Assembly (NCBI GenBank): GCA_000155695.1
Contig: DS990592.1
Span: 434,001-498,000 of the forward strand
Length of the DNA: 64,000 bases
From: Verrucomicrobiia bacterium DG1235
GTDB taxonomy: Bacteria > Verrucomicrobiota > Verrucomicrobiia > Opitutales > Opitutaceae
Reading direction: 5' to 3'
This document shows positions 27,070 through 37,416 of the stretch, one piece after another; positions within the stretch are counted from its first letter, which is position 1, and the number at the start of each line of letters is the position of its first letter. The notes beneath the pieces were generated by a model. It was given only the letters and a program-made list of their open reading frames with translations, searched no databases and was not told the origin of the DNA. The position numbers and the translations under genes were made by a program.

Positions 27070-29100
27070 ATGCCCGACAATAATAGTTCCAATCGACGTG
27101 GCCCCGTAAAAGGCGGGCCTGAACGTTTTCAACCCAAAGTGATAATTTTCTGGGTGGTCCTCATCGTACTGATGTTGGTCATTTGGTTTAAGTCCAACGA
27201 GACTTCCGCAGTCGACGCGATTTCGGTGAGCAAAGTGATTGAGCTGACTCAGCAGGATCGCGTGCTCGGAGGAAAAATCGCCCCGATGCCTAATGGCGGG
27301 GCGGACTGGTATGAGATCGGCGGCACGATCGCTGTTCCAGTGGTCAACGAGAACGGAGAAGAGGTCTTGGCCAACAAGGCGTTTTTGGCGAAAGGCCGGC
27401 TATCCGAAGCTAATTACGACATCCTGCAGTCGAGCGGTGTCTTCAGCGAAAACAGCCCGAATACTTTCCTGCCGCAGCTCCTGGCTGGGATCATCCCATT
27501 TCTGTTGGTGATCGGCTTGCTTTACTTTCTGTTCGTTCGTCAATTGCGGATGGCCGGCAAGGGAGCTCTCAATTTCGGCAAGAGCAAGGCGAAGCTTCTG
27601 ACTCGCGACAAGGACAAGGTAACCTTTGCGAATGTTGCGGGTTGCGACGAGGCGAAGGAGGAAGTTAGCGAAGTGATCGACTTCCTCAAGGATCCCAAGA
27701 AATTTCAGCGTATGGGCGGACGGATTCCGAAGGGAATTTTGATGGTTGGCCCTCCAGGTACCGGTAAGACTTTGCTCGCCAAGGCGGTTGCTGGCGAGGC
27801 CGACGTGCCGTTCTTCTCCATTAGCGGTTCCGATTTCGTGGAAATGTTCGTCGGCGTAGGCGCGAGTCGCGTGCGAGACATGTTTGAGCAGGGACGCAAA
27901 AATGCTCCTTGCCTGATTTTCGTGGACGAGATCGACGCAGTTGGCCGTCAGCGCGGAGCTGGCCTCGGCGGCGGCAACGACGAGCGTGAGCAGACTTTGA
28001 ACTCTTTGCTCGTGGAAATGGACGGCTTCGATACGACCGAAGGCGTGATCATCATCGCTGCGACGAATCGCGCGGACGTGCTCGATAAGGCTTTGCTTCG
28101 CCCCGGTCGTTTTGACCGTCAGGTGGTGGTAGATCTTCCCGATCTTCGTGGTCGCAAGGAGATCCTTCAGGTACACGCCAAGAAGATTCGCTTGAGCGAC
28201 GAGGTGAATCTCGCGGCGATCGCTCGTGTGACGCCCGGTTTCGCTGGCGCGGACCTAGCGAACCTATTGAACGAAGGCGCCTTGACTGCGGCCCGCAAGG
28301 GCAAGGACAAGGTGGAGAGCATCGATTTAGATGAAGCCCGAGATAAGATTTCCTACGGTCGCGAACGACGTCGTGTCGTGGATGAGGATGATTTGAAGTC
28401 CACCGCCTACCACGAAGCGGGTCACGCACTGGTACGCGCTATTTTGAAGGACAAGGATGTGCGATTGCACAAGGTAACGATCCTTCCGCGCGGCAGAGCG
28501 CTTGGTATGGCGATGTTCGCACCCACGAAGGACGTGCTCGGATCGTCCAAGAATCAGATGAAGGACATGATCGCGGTTGGCCTAGCTGGCAGACTCGCCG
28601 AGGAAATCGTCACCGGCGACTACAGCACCGGAGCGCAAGGCGACATTGCCCAGTCTACCAAAATCGCCCGCGATATGGTTTGTAGCTATGGTATGAGTAA
28701 CCTTGGCCCGATCGCTTTTGGCGAGAATCAGGATCAGGTGTTCCTCGGCCGCGATATCAACCGAACGCAGGACCATAGCGAACGGACTGCTGAGCGGATT
28801 GACGAAGCGATCAGTGAAATCATCCACGAACAATTTGAGCGCACCAAAAAGATCATCGAGGAACGCAAGACTGAGCTGGTGAAGATCGCTGAAGCCTTGC
28901 TGCAGTACGAGACGATTGAGGGCAAGCATGTCGATGAGATCCTGACACACGGTGAAATCCGCTCTGAAGTTGTTTCTTCCAAGACCGAACTCGACGAGAA
29001 GCTCGAGTCGGAGCAAAAGGACAACGATAAGGCGGCTAAGCTAGAGAAGAAGGAAGACCTTCCTCCTCCGGCCGTCGATGGAGCTCCGTCAATCGCGTAG
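27070..29100 (+). CDS. ftsH: ATP-dependent zinc metalloprotease FtsH
   Basis: This 676-residue membrane AAA+ protease removes damaged or unassembled proteins. Two membrane helices ([17 protein letters not shown] and [14 protein letters not shown]) flank a periplasmic part of about 90 residues. The AAA module has Walker [19 protein letters not shown], Walker [11 protein letters not shown] and the second region of homology [19 protein letters not shown]. The zinc site is [10 protein letters not shown], at about residues 447-456. The C-terminus ends in a charged, Lys/Asp/Glu-rich tail. A terminator follows at once. Confidence 0.97.
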   Translation: MPDNNSSNRRGPVKGGPERFQPKVIIFWVVLIVLMLVIWFKSNETSAVDAISVSKVIELTQQDRVLGGKIAPMPNGGADWYEIGGTIAVPVVNENGEEVLANKAFLAKGRLSEANYDILQSSGVFSENSPNTFLPQLLAGIIPFLLVIGLLYFLFVRQLRMAGKGALNFGKSKAKLLTRDKDKVTFANVAGCDEAKEEVSEVIDFLKDPKKFQRMGGRIPKGILMVGPPGTGKTLLAKAVAGEADVPFFSISGSDFVEMFVGVGASRVRDMFEQGRKNAPCLIFVDEIDAVGRQRGAGLGGGNDEREQTLNSLLVEMDGFDTTEGVIIIAATNRADVLDKALLRPGRFDRQVVVDLPDLRGRKEILQVHAKKIRLSDEVNLAAIARVTPGFAGADLANLLNEGALTAARKGKDKVESIDLDEARDKISYGRERRRVVDEDDLKSTAYHEAGHALVRAILKDKDVRLHKVTILPRGRALGMAMFAPTKDVLGSSKNQMKDMIAVGLAGRLAEEIVTGDYSTGAQGDIAQSTKIARDMVCSYGMSNLGPIAFGENQDQVFLGRDINRTQDHSERTAERIDEAISEIIHEQFERTKKIIEERKTELVKIAEALLQYETIEGKHVDEILTHGEIRSEVVSSKTELDEKLESEQKDNDKAAKLEKKEDLPPPAVDGAPSIA

Positions 29101-29133
29101 GCTCTAGGCAACTACTCTCTTGATTTATTGGGG

Positions 29134-29165
29134 CAGTGGCGAGAAATTCGCCACTGTCCTTTTTT
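29134..29165 (+). terminator. Rho-independent terminator after ftsH
   Basis: The arms CAGTGGCGA (29134-29142) and TCGCCACTG (29148-29156) are followed by CCTTTTTT. Its position inside the first 22 codons of the longest aminotransferase frame shows that the real start of that gene is downstream. Confidence 0.9.
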
Positions 29166-29185
29166 ATGGCATAGTCCAATTCCTC

Positions 29186-30448
29186 ATGTCCTTAAAGTTT
29201 TCCCAACTCGGAGCACGTCAGACGGAGTCTGATATCGCTCGACTGATGACGTTTGCGTTGCAGCGTCCGGATGTTCTGAGCTTGGCGGCTGGATTTACCG
29301 ATAACGACACCTTGCCACTGGAAAAGTTAACGAAGCTCGCGATGGAAATTCGCGATGAGGGAGATCTCGGGGCTCTGCAATATGGATCGAATCAAGGAAG
29401 TCCTGATTTGCGAAGTGTTTTGGCGCGTCGCCTGCAATGCCAGGACGGAGTGGATTCGACTTACGGCAGTGATAGAACATTCATCACAAATGGCTCTCAG
29501 CAGGCTCTCTATCTAGCTGTGCAAACGTTATGTGACGCGGGGGACATAGTTCTGGTCGAACAGCCGACCTATTTCGTTTTTCTCGAAATGCTGCGTGGCT
29601 TGGGAGTGAAAGCGGTTTCGATGCCGATGCGGGCCAATGGCGATGTGGACGCGGTTGCTCTGGCTTTGATGCTGAAGGGATACGCGGAGTCGGGCGATAT
29701 AGACCGAGTAAAAGCCGTGTATTTGGTAAGCTACTACTCGAACCCGAGTGGTCACAGCGTATCTCTCGACTGCAAGAAGGCGCTTCTGGAGCTTTTGGCT
29801 GCTTATGATGGACGCATTGCCTTGTTCGAAGATGCGGCGTATCGAGAATTATACTACGATAGGCCGTTTGAGGCTCCGAGCTGTGTCGCTTTGCAGGCAG
29901 CGCGGGGGAGTGTTCCGGTTTTCTATACTACAACTTTGACGAAGCCTTTCGCTACTGGGTTGAAGGTTGGCTATGGCTACTGTACTGATGAGGATTGGCT
30001 GTCGCGAATGCTTGCGATAAAGGGACAGCAGGATTTCGGCACGGCGAACTACAATCAGACGCTCTTGCTGAAGGTCCTGACTTCGGGGCTATTTGATGAG
30101 CATCTGCGAACGCTTCGGATGTCCTACTACAAGAAGATGATGGCTTTGGATGAAGTGCTATCGCAGAATCTCGCAGATTGTGGGTGGACTTGGGAAAGGC
30201 CTGAGGGAGGGCTTTATATCTGGGCGAGCGCCCCTCCTGAGATTGAGACGGGTTTCGATTCGAAATTTCACGCCAGCGCTATCGAAGAGGGCGTGATGTA
30301 CGTGCCAGGTGAGCTCTGCTACTCAGAATGTCAGGTAAAATGTAAAGCTCGGATTAGTTTCGGCGTATTGAGAACAGAGCAGCTCAAGCAGGCCGCACGT
30401 CGGTTTGCCAGAGCCGCCAAGAGGTTTTCGCTGATAAAAACTTTATGA
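29186..30448 (+). CDS. PLP-dependent aminotransferase, class I/II (aminoadipate/MocR-domain type)
   Basis: This 420-residue fold-type I enzyme starts at the ATG at 29186, since the earlier in-frame start at 29120 would run through the ftsH terminator. MTFALQRPDVLSLAAGFTDN, YGSNQGSPDLRSVLARRL, FITNGSQQALYLAV and YLVSYYSNPSGHSVS are typical of the 2-aminoadipate/MocR aminotransferase branch. The PLP lysine is likely in TTLTKPFATGLKVG, and the phosphate and carboxylate Arg in KARISFGVLR. It has no N-terminal HTH, so it is an enzyme and not a regulator. The amino acid substrate cannot be told. It lies upstream of cysDN but with a 64-base gap. Confidence 0.87.
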   Translation: MSLKFSQLGARQTESDIARLMTFALQRPDVLSLAAGFTDNDTLPLEKLTKLAMEIRDEGDLGALQYGSNQGSPDLRSVLARRLQCQDGVDSTYGSDRTFITNGSQQALYLAVQTLCDAGDIVLVEQPTYFVFLEMLRGLGVKAVSMPMRANGDVDAVALALMLKGYAESGDIDRVKAVYLVSYYSNPSGHSVSLDCKKALLELLAAYDGRIALFEDAAYRELYYDRPFEAPSCVALQAARGSVPVFYTTTLTKPFATGLKVGYGYCTDEDWLSRMLAIKGQQDFGTANYNQTLLLKVLTSGLFDEHLRTLRMSYYKKMMALDEVLSQNLADCGWTWERPEGGLYIWASAPPEIETGFDSKFHASAIEEGVMYVPGELCYSECQVKCKARISFGVLRTEQLKQAARRFARAAKRFSLIKTL

Positions 30449-30512
30449 AGATTGAAATTGACTGATACCGGCTCCTACGAAATTTCATTAACCCAATTAT
30501 CTTACCTAAGTT

Positions 30513-31418
30513 ATGCAAGATTACGAAGTAACGCACTTGAAACAGCTAGAAAGCGAAGCGATCTATATTCTTCGCGAGACGGCTGCTCAGTTTGAGCGTC
30601 CAGTACTCCTCTTTTCGGGGGGGAAGGACTCCATTGTGATGACGCATCTTGCGATGAAGGCTTTTTGGCCCGCCAAGATTCCGTTTCCGCTTCTGCATGT
30701 GGATACGGGGCACAATTTTCCCGAAACCATTGTGTATCGCGATGATTTGGTTGAGAAGCTGGGCGCGAATCTGGTCGTGGGATCGGTTGAGGAGGCGATC
30801 GCGGATGGTCGCGTGGTAGAGGAGACGGGAGCGAACGCTTCCCGCAACATGCTACAGATTCAGACGCTGCTCGATGCTTTGGAAGAGGGGCAGTACGATG
30901 CGGCGATGGGTGGGGCCCGACGCGACGAGGAGAAGGCGAGAGCCAAGGAGCGTTTCTTTTCCCATCGCGATGAATTTGGTCAATGGGATCCTAAGAATCA
31001 GCGTCCAGAGCTTTGGAATATTTTCAACGGTCGCATGAATCAAGGAGAGCACTTTCGTGTGTTCCCTCTGAGCAACTGGACGGAGATGGATGTCTGGCAG
31101 TACATGAAATATGAGAACATCGAGCTGCCGAGTCTCTATTATGCTCACGAGCGCGAGGTCGTCGTGCGCAATGGAACTATTCTTGCGGTTTCGGAGTTCG
31201 TACAGCCTCGAGACGGTGAGACTGTGGAAAAGCGCAAAATCAGATTTCGCACGATGGGTGACGCGACGATCACCGGAGCAGTCGATTCGGATGCGGACAC
31301 GATGGACAAGATCATCGAGGAAGTTGCCGCAGCCCGCCAGACGGAGCGGGGCAATCGAGCCGATGATAAACGAAGCGAAAGCGCCATGGAAGACCGCAAG
31401 AAGGCGGGGTACTTTTGA
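30513..31418 (+). CDS. cysD: Sulfate adenylyltransferase small subunit
   Basis: This 301-residue ATP sulfurylase subunit forms adenosine phosphosulfate from sulfate and ATP together with CysN. The PP-loop is LFSGGKDSIVMTHLA. Family blocks are LLHVDTGHNFPETI, AAMGGARRDEEKARAKERFF, PLSNWTEMDVWQYM and the C-terminal RKKAGYF. The length is typical. cysN starts 45 bases on, so the two form an operon closed by the terminator at 32779. Confidence 0.96.
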   Translation: MQDYEVTHLKQLESEAIYILRETAAQFERPVLLFSGGKDSIVMTHLAMKAFWPAKIPFPLLHVDTGHNFPETIVYRDDLVEKLGANLVVGSVEEAIADGRVVEETGANASRNMLQIQTLLDALEEGQYDAAMGGARRDEEKARAKERFFSHRDEFGQWDPKNQRPELWNIFNGRMNQGEHFRVFPLSNWTEMDVWQYMKYENIELPSLYYAHEREVVVRNGTILAVSEFVQPRDGETVEKRKIRFRTMGDATITGAVDSDADTMDKIIEEVAAARQTERGNRADDKRSESAMEDRKKAGYF

Positions 31419-31463
31419 TCCCCTTAATTGTACTAGAATCTCAACTACAAATTTCCAAATACT

Positions 31464-32750
31464 ATGAGCACAGAAACTAGCTCTCCGGAAAAAGGCTATC
31501 TCGACATGGATCTTCTTCGTTTCACAACCGCAGGTTCGGTTGACGACGGGAAGTCGACTTTGATTGGCCGTCTCATGTACGACTCGAAGGCGATCTTCGA
31601 GGATCAACTAGAATCCATCGAACGCACGAGTAAGCAGCGTGGCGACGAAAACGTGAATCTGGCTCTCTTGACCGATGGTCTTCGGGCTGAGCGAGAACAG
31701 GGCATCACGATCGATGTTGCGTATCGCTATTTCGCGACGCCTCGGCGCAAATTCATCATAGCGGACACGCCTGGGCACATCCAGTACACGCGCAACATGG
31801 TGACTGGAGCGTCGACCGCGAATCTCGCGATCATACTGGTGGACGCTCGCAAAGGTGTTATCGAGCAGACCTGCCGTCACTCTTTTATCGCGAATTTGCT
31901 GCGTATCCAGCATGTGGTGATCGCGGTGAACAAGATGGATCTCGTTGACTGGTCTGAAGAGCGTTTCAATGAGATCCGCACGGAATTCCAGAAGTTCGCG
32001 TCCCGCTTGGGAAATATTGTCGAAATCTCCTTCATTCCGATCAGCGCTTTGAAGGGCGACAACGTGGTGGATCAGTCCGAGAACATGACTTGGTACAAGG
32101 GGCCTACGCTACTTTATCATTTGGAAACCTTGTACGTCGGTCCGGATGCGAACCATGTGGACTCGCGCCTGCCGGTTCAGTGGGTGGTCCGTCCGCACAG
32201 TGACGAGTTTCATGATTTTCGTGGGTATGCGGGTCGCGTGGCTGGCGGCGTTTTCAAGCCAGGTGACGATGTGGTCGTTTACCCGTCCGGCTTCAATGCC
32301 AAGGTAAAGGCGCTTCACACGGCTGATGGAGAATTGGAGGAAGCGTATTCCCCGTTGAGCATATCGATGACGCTTGATCGTGAGATTGACATCAGTCGGG
32401 GGGATATGATCGCGAAGCCGAATAATCCTCCTCAAGTGGGGCAGGATATCGATGCTATGGTGTGCTGGTTTTCCGATAAGCCGCTCAATCCGAAGGGGAA
32501 GTTCGTGATCCGTCATTGCTCGAAGGAGGCCAAGGCGATCATTCGCGACGTCAAGTACAAGGTAGACATAAACACCTTGCACAAGGTTGAGGATGACAAG
32601 GAGCTGAAGCTTAATGATATTGGTCGTATCACGCTACGAACTGCCTCGCCGCTGTGTTATGATTCCTACAAGTCCAACCGCGTAACTGGCTCGTTCATTC
32701 TGATCGATTCGTTTACGAACGAAACGGTAGCGGCCGGAATGATACGCTAG
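31464..32750 (+). CDS. cysN: Sulfate adenylyltransferase large subunit (GTPase)
   Basis: This 428-residue protein is a regulatory GTPase that drives sulfate activation by CysD. The G motifs are AGSVDDGKSTLIGRLMYDSK (G1), ADTPGHIQYTRNM (G3) and VIAVNKMDLVD (G4). EF-Tu-like beta-barrel domains follow. It lacks the C-terminal APS kinase found in CysNC fusions, which fits the separate cysC gene at 41896. It ends before a clear terminator. Confidence 0.96.
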   Translation: MSTETSSPEKGYLDMDLLRFTTAGSVDDGKSTLIGRLMYDSKAIFEDQLESIERTSKQRGDENVNLALLTDGLRAEREQGITIDVAYRYFATPRRKFIIADTPGHIQYTRNMVTGASTANLAIILVDARKGVIEQTCRHSFIANLLRIQHVVIAVNKMDLVDWSEERFNEIRTEFQKFASRLGNIVEISFIPISALKGDNVVDQSENMTWYKGPTLLYHLETLYVGPDANHVDSRLPVQWVVRPHSDEFHDFRGYAGRVAGGVFKPGDDVVVYPSGFNAKVKALHTADGELEEAYSPLSISMTLDREIDISRGDMIAKPNNPPQVGQDIDAMVCWFSDKPLNPKGKFVIRHCSKEAKAIIRDVKYKVDINTLHKVEDDKELKLNDIGRITLRTASPLCYDSYKSNRVTGSFILIDSFTNETVAAGMIR

Positions 32751-32778
32751 TAGACGAAGCTCGAAGATTGTTTTTGGA

Positions 32779-32813
32779 AGACGCTTCGCCGCTTTTTGGC
32801 GAGGCGTCTTTTT
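32779..32813 (+). terminator. Rho-independent terminator of cysDN
   Basis: AGACGCTTCGCC (32779-32790) pairs with GGCGAGGCGTCT (32798-32809), with one G-T pair, and five Ts follow. It lies 28 bases after the cysN stop. Confidence 0.9.
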
Positions 32814-32892
32814 GTATCAGGCCCTCCCTTAGAGGGCATTCTTGTTTACAAAGTCTTTACAGTTTTTCGGTCGAGTGGGATAACAGTGTTCT

Positions 32893-33237
32893 ATGCAAAA
32901 GGCTGATGAGTCTCCGTTGACGATTGATGAGATTGCTACTCGTTTGAAGTGTTCGCGGGGATGGGTACAGCTGTCTATTGATGCGGGTTGTCCGACCAAT
33001 TCTGATCGGCGGGTGAGCATACGGGACTTCATGCTTTTTCAGCTTACGAACATTCAGAAGATTCGGGAGCTGGCAGGTCTTCCTCCAATCGTTGCGAATG
33101 GAACTGCTGAGGATCTTCGGCCGAACGTGAAGGCTATATTGACGACGCAGCTCGAGTGGTTGCAGGTCAAATCGACGCGTAGCGCGGTGAAGACTGCGGC
33201 GAAGCTCGTGTACGATCGGATTAACGCTGCGGGTTGA
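32893..33237 (+). CDS. Small HTH-like protein, function unknown
   Basis: This 114-residue protein has a helix-turn-helix of the excisionase/MerR kind at about residues 8-50 (LTIDEIATRLKCSRGWVQLS and SDRRVSIRDFMLFQL). The rest is a helical region with no domain I know. It is a small DNA-binding candidate. It stands alone between the cysDN terminator and glgC, with a weak hairpin (AACAGG / CCTGTT, about 33280-33297) after it. The codon use does not differ clearly from its neighbours. Confidence 0.7.
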   Translation: MQKADESPLTIDEIATRLKCSRGWVQLSIDAGCPTNSDRRVSIRDFMLFQLTNIQKIRELAGLPPIVANGTAEDLRPNVKAILTTQLEWLQVKSTRSAVKTAAKLVYDRINAAG

Positions 33238-33399
33238 AATTTTCGCTGATGCGAATCCGGTGCATTCCGACTCTCTAACAGGTCGAACCGCCTGTTTCTT
33301 CAAATTCACAAAGCCTTCTTGGTTTTGTAGTTGTGAAGATCCCAGAAGGCGATAGCTTTAGGTTCTGGAAGTCATTGATTCCAAACCCGCTTAGAGAAT

Positions 33400-34683
33400 A
33401 TGATGCATAAGAAAGCAATTGCCGTAATTATGGGAGGTGGCCGTGGATCGCGCCTATATCCGCTCACTAAGGAGCGCTGTAAGCCAGCAGTGCCTTTAGC
33501 TGGCAAATATCGCTTGGTCGATATTCCAATAAGCAATTGCCTGAATTCCGGGATAAACAACATTTATCTCCTCACTCAGTTCAATACGGCTTCGCTGCAC
33601 CGTCATATTCAGGAAACCTATCGCTTCGATCCTTTCGCTGGAGGAACCGTGGACATTTTGTCGGCGGAGCAGACCGAAAAAGGGGATAACTGGTACCAGG
33701 GGACTGCTGATGCGGTTCGCCAGAACATTCATCATTTCACCAATAGCGATTACGACTACGTGATCATTTTGTCCGGCGACCAGCTCTACCGGATGGACTA
33801 TGACAAGATTCTCGCCGAGCACATCAAGAACGAGGCTGAGGTCACTGTGGCGGCGATTCCCTTTCCCTCTAGCAAAGTTGAGGGTCTTGGATTGATGCGC
33901 GTTTCGGACACTTTGGAGATTACTGAGTTTGTTGAGAAGCCGAAAGATCCGAAGGTTATCGAGGGCTTGAAAATCCCGCAATCGGTCGCGGTGAACCTAA
34001 AGACGTCGGATGCCAAGGAGTGTTGTTTGGCGTCCATGGGGATCTACGTTTTCAATCGAAAGACGATGATTGACGCTTTGGACAACTCGATGACGGACTT
34101 CGGGAAGGAAGTCATCCCGTCTCTGTTGGGGTCGTCGAAATTGCGTGCGACGATTTTCGAAGGCTATTGGGAGGATATCGGAACGGTTAAGGCGTTCTTC
34201 GACGCGAATCTCCAACTGGCGGATCCGATGCCGCAGTTTAATTTCTTCTCACGTGGGCGTCCTATCTTCACTCGCGCTCGCTATCTTCCAGCCAGCAAAA
34301 TTAATCGTTGCTCTATCAACCATGTAATCGTGGGGGACGGATGCATTATCACGGATTCCTATCTCAAGCGTTGCGTGATCGGGATTCGCTCGGTTCTTCG
34401 CGAGGGAACGCGTCTTGAAAACGTGATCATGATGGGAGCTGACGATTTCGAGAGCGCGGAAGACCGCCGGAAAAATCGCGAGTTGGGAATCCCGGATATG
34501 GGAGTCGGCATGAATTGCGAAATTAAAAATGCGATCATCGACAAGGGGGCTCGCATTGGCGACAACGTGAAGCTGAATCCCGAAGGCAAGCCTGACATGT
34601 ATGAGAAGAACGGCGTCTTCGTTCGAGATGGAGTTGTAATTGTCACGAAGAATACGTCCGTACCTCCGAACACTATATTCTAG
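33400..34683 (+). CDS. glgC: Glucose-1-phosphate adenylyltransferase
   Basis: This 427-residue enzyme makes ADP-glucose for glycogen. The N-terminal nucleotidyltransferase signature is IMGGGRGSRLYPLTKERCKP, followed by LVDIPISNCLNSGINNIYLL. FVEKPKDPKVI and YWEDIGTVKAFFDANLQL are typical of ADP-glucose pyrophosphorylases. The C-terminal left-handed beta-helix repeats are present (CIITDSYLKRCVIGIRSVL). A second ATG lies immediately after the first. A universal stress protein gene follows after 13 bases, linking carbon storage with stress response. Confidence 0.95.
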   Translation: MMHKKAIAVIMGGGRGSRLYPLTKERCKPAVPLAGKYRLVDIPISNCLNSGINNIYLLTQFNTASLHRHIQETYRFDPFAGGTVDILSAEQTEKGDNWYQGTADAVRQNIHHFTNSDYDYVIILSGDQLYRMDYDKILAEHIKNEAEVTVAAIPFPSSKVEGLGLMRVSDTLEITEFVEKPKDPKVIEGLKIPQSVAVNLKTSDAKECCLASMGIYVFNRKTMIDALDNSMTDFGKEVIPSLLGSSKLRATIFEGYWEDIGTVKAFFDANLQLADPMPQFNFFSRGRPIFTRARYLPASKINRCSINHVIVGDGCIITDSYLKRCVIGIRSVLREGTRLENVIMMGADDFESAEDRRKNRELGIPDMGVGMNCEIKNAIIDKGARIGDNVKLNPEGKPDMYEKNGVFVRDGVVIVTKNTSVPPNTIF

Positions 34684-34696
34684 CAAATCTAGTCCA

Positions 34697-35539
34697 ATGA
34701 AGATTCTCGCCTGCATCGATGGCTCCCAGTACTCACAAAGTTGTTGCGAATATGCAGCGTGGGCTGCTGAGCGTCTCAAGGCTGAGATCGAAATTGTTTA
34801 CGTCACGGATCTGCGGCAATTCGAGATTCCGTTTGTTGCCGACTTAAGTGGCAGCCTCGGACTGCAGCCTTACCAGTCTATTATGGGTGAGCTGCAGCAG
34901 CTTGAGGAGCGGAAGGCGACTCTGGTGCTCGATCAAGCGGAATCGCTCGTTCGCGATGCTGGTTACGAGGGTGAGGTGACGCGCGTTCACAAGACTGGCT
35001 TTCTTGTGGATTCGCTAAGTGACCTCGAGGAATCCGCGGAATTAATTGTTATCGGAAAGCGTGGAGAAAACGCGAATTTTGCGGCCGAGCATTTGGGTTC
35101 GACGATGGAGCGAGTGGCCCGAGCGGCCAGCAAACCCTGTCTGGTGGCGTCGCGAAGCTTTCATCCGATTAAGAAGATGCTGCTGGCTTATCAAAACGTG
35201 CCCAGCTGCAACGCGGCGATCGACTATTTTTGCAACACGCTTTGTTTTTCTGACATCGAGTTGCATTTGGTGAGTGTAGCTCGGTCGGATGACGAGGCGG
35301 ATGTGCTCTCTGAGCTACGCGATGCCGAAGAGCGTTTACGTTCGGCTGGGTTGAACGTTGTTTGCCAAATGCTTCATGGGCCTGTGGCGGCGACTTTGTC
35401 GGACTACGCTAAAGAGATGGAAGTTGGAATGCTGGCGATGGGCGCTTATGGACATTCCAAGATTCGACATTTGATTATTGGCAGTACCACGACGGAGATT
35501 TTAAGAGACTGCCGATTGCCGACCCTTCTCTTTCGTTGA
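34697..35539 (+). CDS. Universal stress protein with two UspA domains
   Basis: This 280-residue protein starts at the ATG at 34697 (MKILACIDGSQYSQSCCEYA). The longer frame from 34640 overlaps glgC. Two UspA folds lie at about residues 1-145 and 150-280. The second ends with the nucleotide-binding pattern GAYGHSKIRHLIIGST, and the first has GKRGENANFAAEHLGST. Tandem UspA proteins usually bind ATP and act as stress switches. The order glgC-usp-hybrid kinase may reflect coordination with starvation, which is inference. Confidence 0.9.
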   Translation: MKILACIDGSQYSQSCCEYAAWAAERLKAEIEIVYVTDLRQFEIPFVADLSGSLGLQPYQSIMGELQQLEERKATLVLDQAESLVRDAGYEGEVTRVHKTGFLVDSLSDLEESAELIVIGKRGENANFAAEHLGSTMERVARAASKPCLVASRSFHPIKKMLLAYQNVPSCNAAIDYFCNTLCFSDIELHLVSVARSDDEADVLSELRDAEERLRSAGLNVVCQMLHGPVAATLSDYAKEMEVGMLAMGAYGHSKIRHLIIGSTTTEILRDCRLPTLLFR

Positions 35540-35670
35540 CTCTCGGAACGGCGCAACTGTTTGCGTTTTTAGTCTAGCGATGTTTCTTGGTGGCAAGTTG
35601 CCGTTCTCTTGTCTGAGTCGAATGGCAGTCGAGCTTGTCCAACTTCCATGTCCGTTAGCCCCTTTTCGCG

Positions 35671-37398
35671 ATGATTTCGAGCAGCCGATTTCCAGCTTTG
35701 GTTTTCGTAAGTCTTTTCGCGGGAATAAGCTTTTTGCTGGCGTCGCTGATTATCGACAGGGGGAGCTACGCTCTTCGATTGAGTTCTCTGGAAAAGGAGG
35801 CGCGTGCGCTTTCGGCTGCTCATTCAAGCGATGAGTTGGCCCTTGCGAATACGAATAGCAGCAAGGAGAGGGAACTGTCGAAAGAACGCTTCGAGGCGTT
35901 TGCGCAGCGCGTGGATTTAGCGGGTGCGAGAACTTGGAGCCCGAGCGCTGTTCTTTTGTTCGCGATTGGCTTGGTTTTTTTCCTCTTTTCGATGTATCAG
36001 ATTTTTAGATACTCGAGCCTTGTTAGGAAGGATGCTGCTCGTATGCGTGCTATAGTCGATGGCGAGGCCTTGGTTGAATTCGAAGCTGGAGATTGTAGAC
36101 TAGAGGCTTTTCGAGAGGTCGAGCTCAAGCTTCGTCAGCGACTCAGATGGTTCGAAGATTGGTTTGAGAAGCTGAATAACGAGCGAACGGAAGCCTTGAC
36201 GGCTCTCGAGCGCGAGAAGAATGCTCTTTTGGAACGTTTGTCCCGGAAGGCGCAAACGGCTCAACAGGCGGAGAATCGCAGTGACCAGCGGGGGGATTTT
36301 CTAGCTGTAATGTCGCATGAGATTCGCACTCCTATGAATGGCGTGCTCGCGATTGCTGACGATTTGCTAAGCTATGATTTGGACCGGGAAATAAAGGATA
36401 GGGTCGAGATGATAAAGCTATCGGGCGAGTCTTTGGTGCGTATTCTCGATGACGTCCTAGATTTCTCGAAAATCGAAGCAGGCAAGCTGGATGTGAAATT
36501 GGAATCCTTCGATCTCGTTTTTGCCTGTAGCGCGACTTATGCCTTGTTCAAGTCGAGGGCCGACGAGAAGGAGCTTAATTATCGCTTGGACATATCGGAG
36601 GATACGCCGCGTCACATACTTGGGGATTCGGTTCGTCTTCGTCAGGTGATCGCAAATTTGTTGAGCAACGCTTTGAAGTTTACCGAGGAAGGGAAAGTGG
36701 TTCTCTCGGTGGGGCGTGAAACACGCGAAAAGGAAGGCATTTTCATTTCTGTGTCTGACACCGGCATGGGGATCGATGCGGATCGTTTCCACAAGCTTTT
36801 CGAGTCATTCGCTCAAGCTGAGTCTGGTCTCGAGGAGAAGGGCACAGGGCTTGGGCTTGCGATCTCTAAACGCTTAGCGGCGTTGATGGATGGCGATTTG
36901 AGCTATGCCGCTAGTTTCCCGAAAGGCTCGGTATTCAAACTTTGGATTCCTTATTTCAAAGGCTCGCCTGTTGATGAGGTCCAGGCTTGGCCTAATAGCG
37001 ATTTGGGCTCGGTTAGCGCGAAGATATTGATCGTCGAGGACAATCGAATAAATCAGCATGTGATCGAGTCGCTTTTGGAGCGAGCGAGTCACACGGTTCA
37101 TATTGCGGCAAACGGTCTGGAAGCTCTGGAGAAGGTCGAGACTGATACTTATGATATTATTTTCATGGATTGTCTTATGCCCAAGCTAGATGGGTATGAG
37201 GCGGCCCGCAGAATAAGGGCTTTGCCACCGGAAAACGGGAATCGCGAGACGCCGATTATCGCTCTTACAGCCAACGCGTTCGCTCAGGATCGTGAACTGT
37301 GCTTCGAGTCGGGTATGGACGATTTTTTGGCCAAGCCGGTGAAGAAGGACACCTTGCTTGGAGTCGTTAACCGATATTGCCAGCCGCCCGATGCCTAG
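35671..37398 (+). CDS. Hybrid sensor histidine kinase with C-terminal receiver
   Basis: This 575-residue membrane protein has helices at about residues 7-27 and 88-112, and a short periplasmic loop of about 60 residues. A coiled segment leads to HisKA with the phospho-acceptor His in FLAVMSHEIRTPMNG (about residue 215). HATPase_c motifs are VIANLLSNALKFT, VSDTGMGI and GTGLGLAISKRL. The receiver at about 450-570 has IIFMDCLMPKLDGYEAARR with the phospho-accepting Asp. There is no HPt domain and no output domain, so a separate phosphotransfer protein is expected. It lies downstream of the universal stress protein gene. Confidence 0.93.
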   Translation: MISSSRFPALVFVSLFAGISFLLASLIIDRGSYALRLSSLEKEARALSAAHSSDELALANTNSSKERELSKERFEAFAQRVDLAGARTWSPSAVLLFAIGLVFFLFSMYQIFRYSSLVRKDAARMRAIVDGEALVEFEAGDCRLEAFREVELKLRQRLRWFEDWFEKLNNERTEALTALEREKNALLERLSRKAQTAQQAENRSDQRGDFLAVMSHEIRTPMNGVLAIADDLLSYDLDREIKDRVEMIKLSGESLVRILDDVLDFSKIEAGKLDVKLESFDLVFACSATYALFKSRADEKELNYRLDISEDTPRHILGDSVRLRQVIANLLSNALKFTEEGKVVLSVGRETREKEGIFISVSDTGMGIDADRFHKLFESFAQAESGLEEKGTGLGLAISKRLAALMDGDLSYAASFPKGSVFKLWIPYFKGSPVDEVQAWPNSDLGSVSAKILIVEDNRINQHVIESLLERASHTVHIAANGLEALEKVETDTYDIIFMDCLMPKLDGYEAARRIRALPPENGNRETPIIALTANAFAQDRELCFESGMDDFLAKPVKKDTLLGVVNRYCQPPDA

Positions 37399-37416
37399 CT
37401 GCTCGGGCTGGTATTT